Shown one piece after another: positions 50,869 to 58,540 of a stretch of 64,000 nt of DNA. The notes below the pieces were generated by a model, which saw nothing but the letters and a program-made list of their open reading frames with translations, did no database searches and was not told where the DNA came from. Within the stretch, counting starts at the first letter, position 1. Every line of letters begins with the position of its first letter. The DNA is from JASLZO01 sp965247995. Its GTDB lineage: Bacteria; Chloroflexota; Dehalococcoidia; UBA6926. The stretch is taken from assembly GCA_965247995.1 (NCBI GenBank), contig OZ252041.1:1-64000 (forward strand), in the 5' to 3' direction. The position numbers and the translations under genes are program-made.

Positions 50869-51144
50869 ATGGCCGTTCTGGTCAAGATTCCAACACCACT
50901 GCGTCGTGTGACCGACGGAGTTGAGTCGATCGAGGCGGAGAGCGAGACGCTAGCTGGCGCTCTGGATGTGTTGAACAGGCAATTCCCTGGCATCCAGGAA
51001 CGGTTGTTCAACGACGAAGGCCAACTCCACCGCTTCGTGAACATCTATGTCAATGGCGAAGATGTCCGCTTCCTGAGTGGGCTAGAGACATCGCTTCAGT
51101 CAGGCGACGAAGTGAGTATCGTTCCTGCCGTGGCGGGCGGTTAA
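50869..51144 (+). CDS. MoaD/ThiS-family sulfur carrier protein with C-terminal GG
   Basis: A 91-residue beta-grasp protein ending VSIVPAVAGG. The Gly-Gly tail is the site of adenylation and thiocarboxylate formation in MoaD, ThiS and CysO. VKIPTPLRRVTDG, LAGALDVLNRQFPGIQERLF and FVNIYVNGEDVRFL are the family core. RBS GGGAGG lies before the ATG. MoaA and MoaC occur in the window, so it may be MoaD, but its place beside threonine synthase and NIL argues for a sulfur carrier in amino acid synthesis, as in the CysO system. Confidence 0.85.
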   Translation: MAVLVKIPTPLRRVTDGVESIEAESETLAGALDVLNRQFPGIQERLFNDEGQLHRFVNIYVNGEDVRFLSGLETSLQSGDEVSIVPAVAGG

Positions 51145-51192
51145 CTCAGCTTCTCCTAGGTTCGACCACGCGCGACTCGAAGCGTTACGAAC

Positions 51193-51573
51193 TTAGGACT
51201 TAGGCGAACGGCCCTCGCCGGACGTCCACAACAACTCAGACGCTCGCGCCACCAGATTGGCAGTGGACGCGTCGATAACGAGTCCGAACGGTTCGAGAAC
51301 CGTATCTCCTAGCGTGGGTTGTGTTCCGGGGTCTGCGTACACGCACGGAACCACGCGCGTCTGGTCACGTAGCGTCAACTCGACCTCTCCGACGCTTGCA
51401 TCGATGCGTCGTCCGTCCGAGCGTTTGAAGCGTTTCGTCCCCGTAGGGCGGGCGCCGACTTGCTCCAAAAGGTCCCGTGGGAGCACCAGGTGGGTGGATG
51501 TGCGGGCAAGATTGATCTCGACCGCAACCCGTTTCGCTCCGTCGACGGCGCCAATCAGCGCCTGCACAAGCAT
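51193..51573 (-). CDS. Aspartic-protease-like (retropepsin clan) protein with degenerate active site
   Basis: A 126-residue protein with the fold pattern of clan AA aspartic proteases: ALIGAVDGAKRVAVEINLARTSTHLVLPRDLLEQVGA, then DQTRVVPCVYADPGTQPTLGDTVLEPFGLVIDASTANLV. In active members the first part reads DTGA-like; here the position is LARTSTH, so the catalytic Asp is gone. It is separated by 3 bases from the ctaB stop on the same strand, so the two are cotranscribed. Structure and binding function only, if the alignment holds. Confidence 0.6.
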   Translation of the reverse strand: MLVQALIGAVDGAKRVAVEINLARTSTHLVLPRDLLEQVGARPTGTKRFKRSDGRRIDASVGEVELTLRDQTRVVPCVYADPGTQPTLGDTVLEPFGLVIDASTANLVARASELLWTSGEGRSPKS

Positions 51574-51576
51574 GTG

Positions 51577-52467
51577 TTAGTCCAGTACTACCGCGTCGAA
51601 CGCCGTAGTTGCGAGGAGGGCTGTGAAGACGCCGCATAGCATGCTGTAGCTCGCCATCTTGAATCGTTTTCGCCTAACTGCTTGAGTCAGGCCGGTGCGG
51701 TCCAGTTGCAGCGTTCCCCACAGGTTATACGCCGCGAACAACCCTGCGACCCCGATGTACGCCCACGCCCGAGTGCTTGCGAGTCCGACAGAGGCACTCA
51801 GTACACCCATCGCGATGGCTAATCCGAGGAATACCGGCATGGTTCTCGAGAAGCCAGACCGGAGGGGGAACATGGTTACTCCCGCCTGGAGGTAGTCGCT
51901 TCGGTAGAACAGCATGATCGCCCACACATGGTGGACGACCCAAGCCAGGACAAAGGCAACGAGTGCCACGATCGGCCACGTGAGATTCGGATCGATGGCC
52001 AACCATCCAGCAGCGACGGGCGCAGCACTCGCAACTCCACCCAAAAAGTGGGTCGCCTCGGTCTTACGCAGAACCACCGAAGCTGTGACGCCCGCTATCC
52101 CAGCGAGGCCGGCCAGCGGATGCAACATGAATCCGAGCGTTACACCCGAGAGGGCCCAGGTTAACGACCAATACAACGCCAGCCTCGGATTCGCGATCCG
52201 GCCGCTCGGGATAGCACGGTCCTGTGTCCGCCGCATCCTGGAATCGACGGCTCGATCCAAGTAATTTGTCAGACCGTTCGCGCCCCCGCTCCCAAGAAAC
52301 ACCGCGACCGTAATCGCCAGCACCCGTCCTGCCTGGTCAGGGTCGACACCGCTTGCCGTTGTAGCTGACGCGGCTCCAAGGAACGTCAGTAATACAGTGA
52401 CGCGCGGCTTCAACACTTCCCAGTAAGCGAGAACGGTGGAGCGGTCGATAGCGCTCGTAGTGATCAC
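51577..52467 (-). CDS. ctaB: Protoheme IX farnesyltransferase (heme O synthase)
   Basis: A 296-residue integral membrane prenyltransferase with about nine helices. The prenyl-diphosphate/Mg site is NYLDRAVDSRMRRTQDRAIPSG at about 69-90, and YRSDYLQAGVTMFPL is the second Asp-rich region. ALKPRVT-like VLKPRVTVLLTFLGAASA is the N-terminal block. It makes heme O for cytochrome oxidases. Oxidase subunits are not in the window. The retropepsin-like gene follows at once. Confidence 0.93.
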   Translation of the reverse strand: MITTSAIDRSTVLAYWEVLKPRVTVLLTFLGAASATTASGVDPDQAGRVLAITVAVFLGSGGANGLTNYLDRAVDSRMRRTQDRAIPSGRIANPRLALYWSLTWALSGVTLGFMLHPLAGLAGIAGVTASVVLRKTEATHFLGGVASAAPVAAGWLAIDPNLTWPIVALVAFVLAWVVHHVWAIMLFYRSDYLQAGVTMFPLRSGFSRTMPVFLGLAIAMGVLSASVGLASTRAWAYIGVAGLFAAYNLWGTLQLDRTGLTQAVRRKRFKMASYSMLCGVFTALLATTAFDAVVLD

Positions 52468-52556
52468 GCGACAATATCCTTATCGGTCCCGGCTGGAGGG
52501 TCATCTTACGCGTGGATTCGCAACGCGCTCAACTAACTTGTACTCGAATCCATCTG

Positions 52557-53792
52557 TCAGGTGCGCTCTTCCAACAGTCGTGTGACGTCATCTGGCGTCC
52601 TAATACCAACCACAGCATCCACGAATTCCCTCAGCGAATCTGATGCGCGGCGCAGCGTCGTGAGTTGCTCGAAGACCGGACTGACCGATGCTGGTGAGTC
52701 GGCGTACGTGCCGCGGAAGGCGAAGAAGGCCTGATTCAGTTTCCTCAGATACACGCCCTGGGTCACGAGCTCGGTGCGACGGGCCTCCATGAACGCCTCC
52801 GCTTCATCGATGAACCCCATCGCAAGCAGGCTATCAGTGCGCTCCCGAGTTTCGCGGAGATACTGGCCTGCATCGAACTGTGCCGCGGGGCGTTCGGGTT
52901 GTGGGAGATCAAATAAGGCTGTGAACGAGGGGGGTTGCTCCTCGAAGAACTGGGCGGCAATCTCATCTCCGACGATGTTCGCGAACGTCTCGTTGACTGT
53001 TGTCATCACACTTCCAGCCTGATAGCGCTGCCCGAGTGGCCGGAAGAATGCGTAGTGGTGGACCCACTCATGGGCGACCGTCGCGATCGCCTGTCTGAAA
53101 TGGAGGTCCTCGCGGACGAGCGATGGATACGTTGCCAAGCCGCCGATCCGATCAACCAAAGCTGAGAGTCCACGTCGCTCTAGCGCCTTCTCGATCGATT
53201 CCATGGTCTCGATGGGTGTATCAGGGCGAAGTACGACCGTCTCCAACAGTTCGATGCGGTCTCTCCGTGAGACCACCAACACCCATGGAAGTTCTTCAAG
53301 CGCGAAAGCGACGGGTGGGAACAGTCGGTGGCCTAGTCCCGGGAAGTCGGTGGTCAGCGCTGCATCGGCTAGTGTGTCGCTGACCGCCACCCGCAGCGCG
53401 GCGATGACGGCCGGCTCCAGCGCTTCCATCTCTTGGGCAATCCGTTCTCGCGTGCGCCGGGCTGCGACTGATTCCGCGGTTTCAGCCGATCCCGTCTGTG
53501 CTAGGACTCTCAACACGCGCAGGTTTTGAATGCGCCGTACCTCCGCCAGTTCGAAGTATCGATCCACCGTCTGCGCGTCCGCCGATATCCGGCCAGAGTT
53601 CACTTCTAGCAGGTGCTTCAATTCCCAAACCGCGAGGTTAAACCGATGTCGGCCGGCGGCCGCAACGATCGCGCTATGGTCGGCCGTTCCTGGAAGGTCG
53701 CCTCGCACGCCCACCGCGATCACTACGAGGACCACGAGAGCGGTACCCGAGATCAAACGCACAGAACGCGATCGCCACGAGGGGTTCCCCAT
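52557..53792 (-). CDS. Membrane-anchored HExxH putative metallopeptidase, family unknown
   Basis: A 411-residue protein. Residues about 14-30 (ISGTALVVLVVIAVGV) form a membrane anchor, and the rest is a mostly helical exported or periplasmic-type domain. AHEWVHHYAFF has the zinc-binding HExxH motif, and NETFANIVGDE 25 residues on supplies a likely third ligand Glu, the gluzincin pattern. FDLPQPERPAAQFDAGQYLRETRERTDSLLAMG follows. No known family is evident to me. It is divergent from EF-G2 with a promoter in between. Confidence 0.7.
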   Translation of the reverse strand: MGNPSWRSRSVRLISGTALVVLVVIAVGVRGDLPGTADHSAIVAAAGRHRFNLAVWELKHLLEVNSGRISADAQTVDRYFELAEVRRIQNLRVLRVLAQTGSAETAESVAARRTRERIAQEMEALEPAVIAALRVAVSDTLADAALTTDFPGLGHRLFPPVAFALEELPWVLVVSRRDRIELLETVVLRPDTPIETMESIEKALERRGLSALVDRIGGLATYPSLVREDLHFRQAIATVAHEWVHHYAFFRPLGQRYQAGSVMTTVNETFANIVGDEIAAQFFEEQPPSFTALFDLPQPERPAAQFDAGQYLRETRERTDSLLAMGFIDEAEAFMEARRTELVTQGVYLRKLNQAFFAFRGTYADSPASVSPVFEQLTTLRRASDSLREFVDAVVGIRTPDDVTRLLEERT

Positions 53793-53841
53793 GTGGCCAG
53801 TCTACGGACCACCCACCCGCATCCAGCGTGGGCAAGCAACT

Positions 53842-53869
53842 TTGAATCTTCCCGGTTGGGCAATAGAAT
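53842..53869 (+). promoter_or_regulatory. Sigma70-type promoter of the EF-G2-like gene
   Basis: TTGAAT (53842-53847) and TAGAAT (53864-53869) are separated by 16 bases, about 45 bases before the start at 53913. GGGGGG lies five bases before the ATG. Confidence 0.55.
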
Positions 53870-53912
53870 GGTGCGTACTTTTTCGGACACCTGGAACAGT
53901 TGGGGGGTCGTG

Positions 53913-55982
53913 ATGCGCAGCTACCCAAGTCAGGCGATCAGAAACGTCGTGCTTCTCTCCCATAGCGGAGACGGGAAGACCTCACTCGCCGAGATGCTGC
54001 TGCTGCGGACCGGGGCCATCAACCGCCTGGGCCGAGTCGAAGACGGCACCACCACCTCCGACTACGAGCCAGAGGAACAACATCGCGGAGGGTCCGTCAA
54101 TCTATCGGTTTTGCCGGTCGAATGGGCTGACCACAAGATCAACGTCCTAGACCCGCCCGGGTACTTGGACTTCATGGGCGAGGTTGTGGGGGCGTTGCGC
54201 GTCGCCGATGGCGCTCTGGTGCTAGTCGACGCGTCCGCGGGTCTGCAGGTGGGAACCGACATGCTGTGGCGTCAGGCCGAATCGGCGGCGAAGCCCCGGT
54301 TGGTCATGGTCAACAAGATGGACCGCGAGAACGCGGACTTCGAGGGTGCTGTCGCGGCCGTCCGGGAGCGCTTTGGAAAGGCATGTGTCCCGGTCCACCT
54401 CCCGATCGGCTCACAGAGTGAGTTTCAAGGCGTCGTCGATATCATCTCTGGTCGTGCCTATCTCGAAGACGGCACCACGGGGGAAGCCCCCGAGTCGATG
54501 TCTGCCGAGCTGGACGCGTTGAGGGAGCAGCTGATTGAGGCAATCGCTGAGACGGACGACGACCTCGCAACCAAGTACTTGGAGGGGGAAGAACTCAGCC
54601 CGGATGAACTGATGTCAGCCCTGATCAGTGCTGTCCGCCAAGCGCAAGTGTTCCCTATCGTTGCTGGGTCGGGCGCGATCGGGCATGGCATCGAGGCCGT
54701 GTTGGATACCATCGTCCGACTGTTGCCTGGACCGGGCGTTGTCCCGATCGAATCGGTCCAGTCGGCGAACAACGGACCCCCAATGGAGGTGACCGCCGAT
54801 GCAGACGGCCCTCTTGGCGCGTTTGTATTCAAGACCACGGCGGACGCCTTCGTCGGCAAACTCTCGCTCTTCCGGGTCTACTCGGGTACCTTCCGGAGCA
54901 ATCAACAGGTCTGGAACACCGTACGTGGAGAGCAAGAACGGGCGGCGCAGGTTGTCGTGCCGCTGGGTAAGAACACCGAGGGCATTGACGCCCTAGAGGC
55001 AGGTGACATCGGCGCAGTTGCGAAACTGTCCGTGACGGCGACCGGTGACACGTTGAGTACACGGGAAGCTGGACTGGCCTTTGCTGGACTCGAGTTCCCG
55101 GAGCCCATTTACAGCGTGGCGGTGTCGCCGAAGACGAAAGCTGACACGGACAAACTGGGCACATCATTGGCCCGGCTACTCGATGAGGACCCAAGCCTCC
55201 GGATTAACCGGCAGGGCGACACTCACGAGGTGATCCTCTCTGGTCTCGGCGACGCCCATATCGACGTGGCGGTCCAGAAACTCTTTCGGAAATTCGGCGT
55301 CGAAGTCGAGATTGGCACGCCGAAGGTGCCCTACAAAGAGAGTATCCGTATCTCCAGGCGCTCCGAATACAAGCACAAGAAGCAGACTGGTGGCCATGGG
55401 CAGTACGGCCATGTCGTGATCGAGCTCGAGCCGATGGAGCGTGGCACAGGATTCACGTTCGGCGACAAGGTCGTCGGTGGCACGGTCCCAAAGAACTTCA
55501 TCCCGGCGGTCGAAAAAGGAATCCGAGAAGCCCTCCCGGAGGGCGCAATCGCCCACTACCCTATCGTCGACGTCCGGGCAACGTTGGTAGACGGAAGTTT
55601 CCACTCCGTCGACTCGAACGAAGTGTCATTCAAGATTGCAGCCTCGATGGCGCTCCGGAAGGGGATTCAGGAAGCCGAACCCGTCATCTTGGAACCGGTC
55701 ATGAACGTGGAGGTGGCCTGCCCAGACGAGTTCACTGGGGACGTCATCGGACACCTCAACGGCAAACGGGCCCGGGTACTCGGGATGAACACCGAAAGCG
55801 GCGTAACCATGGTCCAAGCTGAAGCACCCATGGCTGAGATCCTCCGCTATTCGACCGAGTTACGGTCGATGACGCAAGGAAGAGGGTCGTTCACGATGAG
55901 CTTCGACCACTATCAGGACGTGCCGGCGCATCTGACGACGAAGATCATCGAGGAATCAGCGCGGGAGCGTGAGACCGCATAG
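53913..55982 (+). CDS. fusA2: EF-G2-type translation GTPase (FusA2-like)
   Basis: A 689-residue protein with all domains of elongation factor G. The G1 motif is SHSGDGKTS, G4 is NKMD, and domains IV and V contain GGHGQYGHVVIELEP and the VTMVQAEAPMAEI region. The G3 motif reads DPPGYLDF where canonical EF-G has DTPGHVDF, so the catalytic His is Tyr, the same change as in the EF-G2/FusA2 family. Such proteins bind ribosomes but are not the main translocase. The frame is open 100 codons upstream, but GGGGGG and the promoter place the start at 53913. Confidence 0.9.
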   Translation: MRSYPSQAIRNVVLLSHSGDGKTSLAEMLLLRTGAINRLGRVEDGTTTSDYEPEEQHRGGSVNLSVLPVEWADHKINVLDPPGYLDFMGEVVGALRVADGALVLVDASAGLQVGTDMLWRQAESAAKPRLVMVNKMDRENADFEGAVAAVRERFGKACVPVHLPIGSQSEFQGVVDIISGRAYLEDGTTGEAPESMSAELDALREQLIEAIAETDDDLATKYLEGEELSPDELMSALISAVRQAQVFPIVAGSGAIGHGIEAVLDTIVRLLPGPGVVPIESVQSANNGPPMEVTADADGPLGAFVFKTTADAFVGKLSLFRVYSGTFRSNQQVWNTVRGEQERAAQVVVPLGKNTEGIDALEAGDIGAVAKLSVTATGDTLSTREAGLAFAGLEFPEPIYSVAVSPKTKADTDKLGTSLARLLDEDPSLRINRQGDTHEVILSGLGDAHIDVAVQKLFRKFGVEVEIGTPKVPYKESIRISRRSEYKHKKQTGGHGQYGHVVIELEPMERGTGFTFGDKVVGGTVPKNFIPAVEKGIREALPEGAIAHYPIVDVRATLVDGSFHSVDSNEVSFKIAASMALRKGIQEAEPVILEPVMNVEVACPDEFTGDVIGHLNGKRARVLGMNTESGVTMVQAEAPMAEILRYSTELRSMTQGRGSFTMSFDHYQDVPAHLTTKIIEESARERETA

Positions 55983-56003
55983 ACCCGCGCACCCTAGTGG
56001 GCG

Positions 56004-56441
56004 CTACAGATCTCGTTGCCAGATGGTCTGGTAACCAGTCCCGCTGAGTACGTCCGCGAGTTCCTGCTTCTCCATCTCTTGGAGAGAGGAGATGGAGGTT
56101 TGTAGGTCCTTGATGGGTTTTTCCCGGCCGCATTGCTCCAAACGGTTCTTGAGGGAGTCATAGACGCCCAGCCGTACAAGGCTGGAGGCGTACTTCGGCC
56201 AGGGAATGAAGGCAATCCTCTCCGGCCGAGGGAAGTTGGGGCGCATCTTCTTGATCGTTTGCACGCGCTCCTCCGGCCCGCTGACCATCGGCACGACGCG
56301 CACCATCGGGTCGTGGTCAATGTCGTATCGCGTGTCGATAAGCAGCGTCTTCCGAAGGATCGGGAAGAACAGCGTGACGACCTCTGCTCCTTCGATGCTC
56401 CTCGCGACCTCGGCCGGATCGATCCGAAAGTCGTTATCCAT
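56004..56441 (-). CDS. Conserved-looking protein of unknown function, last in the etf operon
   Basis: A 145-residue, soluble-looking protein. It has no signal peptide or membrane segment. VVTLFFPILRKTLLIDTRYDIDHDPMVRVVPMVSGPEERVQTIKKMRPNFPRP and RIAFIPWPKYASSLVRLGVYDSL are its clearest stretches; the second half is helical and charged. It begins 29 bases after the etfA stop on the same strand, so it is probably cotranscribed with etfBA and may be a small partner of the flavoprotein. I recognise no family. Confidence 0.65.
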   Translation of the reverse strand: MDNDFRIDPAEVARSIEGAEVVTLFFPILRKTLLIDTRYDIDHDPMVRVVPMVSGPEERVQTIKKMRPNFPRPERIAFIPWPKYASSLVRLGVYDSLKNRLEQCGREKPIKDLQTSISSLQEMEKQELADVLSGTGYQTIWQRDL

Positions 56442-56470
56442 CGCGATCCGAGTCGCCGACCAAGAGTCGG

Positions 56471-57475
56471 CTACGCAGTGCCAAGCCTCTCCAACTCCTC
56501 GGTAAACGCTGGCAGCACCTGCTGGTAGTCACCGACGACGCCGAAGCGGGACTCCTTGAAGATGTTCGCCTCGGTATCCCGGTTGATCGCAATGATGTTC
56601 TTGGAGCCCGAGCAGCCGGCCATGTGCTGGCTCGCACCGGATAGGGCGACCGCCAGGTACACCTCGGGTGAGACCACGCGTCCGGTGATGCCAATCATGA
56701 TGTCCTGGCCGCAGTACCCGGAGTCCGCAGCAGCGCGGGTCGCTCCCACAGCTCCTCCGGCCATTGTGGCCAACGTGGTCAATGCCTCGAAGGCCTCTGA
56801 GCTCCCCATGCCGCGGCCACCGGTGACGACCACGCGAGCATCCTCTAAGCGGATGCCCGCTACCGCTACGTCCGTGTGAGCAACGAAACGGGTCCGTACC
56901 TGGGAAGCATCGACCGCTGCATTTACGGTCACAACCTGCCCGGTCCTCGAGCTGTCCGGTTCGGCGGCGTCGTAGGCCTTCATGTGGACGGTGGCCACGT
57001 GGGGGAGGCGGTTGAACGCCGTCACTTGGCGGAACAGACCACCAGCGAGCGAACGCGCGGCCACAAGTCCACCGGACGACGAATCAATGCTTACCTCGGT
57101 GGTGTCCGTGGACACTCCGGTGTCCAACCGGAACGCGAGGCTTGGGCCCAGCTCTCTCCCGTTCGGCGTGTGACCGATCAGGATGACCTTGGGGTTCGCC
57201 TGCTCCCTGACGGCGATGGCCGCCGGAACGAACGTCTCGCTGAGGTAGTGTTCGAATAGCGGGTCATCGACCGCGTAGACCGTGTCAGCCCCTAGGGCGA
57301 TAACGTCTTGAGCTTTGCCGGCGACCCCGCTCCCGATGAGCGCCGCGGAGACGGTCCCGCCACTGAGAGAATCGGCTAGTCCTCTTGCTGCAGCCAGCAA
57401 TTCGCCAGTGATGCTGCGCAGTTCGCCGGCGCCATCCGTCTCGCAGATAATGAGCACGCCACTCTCGTTGGCCAT
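56471..57475 (-). CDS. etfA: Electron transfer flavoprotein alpha subunit
   Basis: A 334-residue FAD-binding subunit. The C-terminal domain has the FAD motif VSPEVYLAVALSGASQHMAGCSGSKNIIAINRD, with IFKESRFGVVGDYQQVLPAFTEEL after it, the ETF-alpha signature. VVTGGRGMGSSEAFEALTTLA starts the FAD domain. GGGAGGAAC precedes the ATG. With EtfB it accepts electrons from acyl-CoA dehydrogenases and passes them to the membrane oxidoreductase encoded divergently at 58541. Confidence 0.96.
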   Translation of the reverse strand: MANESGVLIICETDGAGELRSITGELLAAARGLADSLSGGTVSAALIGSGVAGKAQDVIALGADTVYAVDDPLFEHYLSETFVPAAIAVREQANPKVILIGHTPNGRELGPSLAFRLDTGVSTDTTEVSIDSSSGGLVAARSLAGGLFRQVTAFNRLPHVATVHMKAYDAAEPDSSRTGQVVTVNAAVDASQVRTRFVAHTDVAVAGIRLEDARVVVTGGRGMGSSEAFEALTTLATMAGGAVGATRAAADSGYCGQDIMIGITGRVVSPEVYLAVALSGASQHMAGCSGSKNIIAINRDTEANIFKESRFGVVGDYQQVLPAFTEELERLGTA

Positions 57476-57553
57476 CCGTGTTCCTCCCTCGCTGCTTGCA
57501 GAACCTATATCGATTGAAATGAAGTCGTTGTTCCGTGGGTACGCGCCGAGCAG

Positions 57554-58345
57554 TTAGAGGAGCCGTTCCTCACGCAGGCGCCGTGCCAAGAGCCGACCAG
57601 AGTCCGCTGGGCTCTCACCCTCGATCATCTCGACATTCGCGGATTTCTCGGGCTCGAAGAGGTCTACTGGCGTCGTCAACGGCTCGGACGATTCGAGGGT
57701 ATCAAGGTCCGCGCGCGACCAAACTGTCGCGTCCACGCGCCGCGCCGCCATGATGCCCCGCATCGTCGCGTATCGGGGTTGACCCAACTCGTTGCTCACG
57801 GTCACCAGTGCTGGCAACTGTGCCTCGACGGTATCGAGGCCGTCGTCCACGATGCGGTCGATCTGAATCGCACCGTCGTTCATTGCGACCCGGACGGCGT
57901 TCGTCATCACGGGAACGCCCAGCAGCATCGCGATCCCGGTCGCGACGATCCCCTGGTCGAGATCTGCCGACTGCCTTCCGGCCATGACCAGATCGAAGTC
58001 GCCGATCTTGCGAATCGCCGCGGCGAGTGCATGTGCGACTGCCATCGCGTCACCGCCGGCAAGGTCCGGGTCTTGCACGAGATAGAGGGCATCGGCTCCC
58101 ATCGCCAGTGGCCTCTTCACGACGTCCATCACGTGGCCTTCGCCCAAGCTCAACACGCTAACGGTTGTGCCTGGTACTGCATCCTTGACCTGGAGAGCAG
58201 CTTCCGTCGCGTACACATCCATGTCGCTGATGGTCGAAGGTACTCCCGAAGCGACCATAACCTTTTTTGCGGCCCGGTCCACGGTGAATGAACTCTGTGG
58301 CGCTTCCGGATCTGGGACCTGCTTAACCGTAACGATGATGTGCAT
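57554..58345 (-). CDS. etfB: Electron transfer flavoprotein beta subunit
   Basis: A 263-residue AMP-binding-type subunit. MHIIVTVKQVPDPEAPQSSFTVD starts the protein; GDAMAVAHALAAAIRKIGDFDLVMAGRQSADLDQGIVATGIAMLLGVP and LPALVTVSNELGQPRYATMRGIMAARR are the ETF-beta blocks. GGAG lies before the ATG. It comes first, then etfA after 78 bases. It may be the non-bifurcating class, given the absence of other oxidoreductase genes besides the divergent EMO. Confidence 0.95.
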   Translation of the reverse strand: MHIIVTVKQVPDPEAPQSSFTVDRAAKKVMVASGVPSTISDMDVYATEAALQVKDAVPGTTVSVLSLGEGHVMDVVKRPLAMGADALYLVQDPDLAGGDAMAVAHALAAAIRKIGDFDLVMAGRQSADLDQGIVATGIAMLLGVPVMTNAVRVAMNDGAIQIDRIVDDGLDTVEAQLPALVTVSNELGQPRYATMRGIMAARRVDATVWSRADLDTLESSEPLTTPVDLFEPEKSANVEMIEGESPADSGRLLARRLREERLL

Positions 58346-58540
58346 TCAGCGCTCCAACAACAGCTTGAATAGGTAGGAATGACCCTCCGGTTTATAGCAT
58401 CGGCTCTCGAAGAGTGTCAACGAACAACGTAGTCGCAAATCCGGACAACGGTAACGATCCAAGCCCTGCCCGCCCGTATGGGATACTGACGACCTAGCAG
58501 ACCGGACCTGGCTAGATCCCGTTCCGAGGAGGCATGAGGC

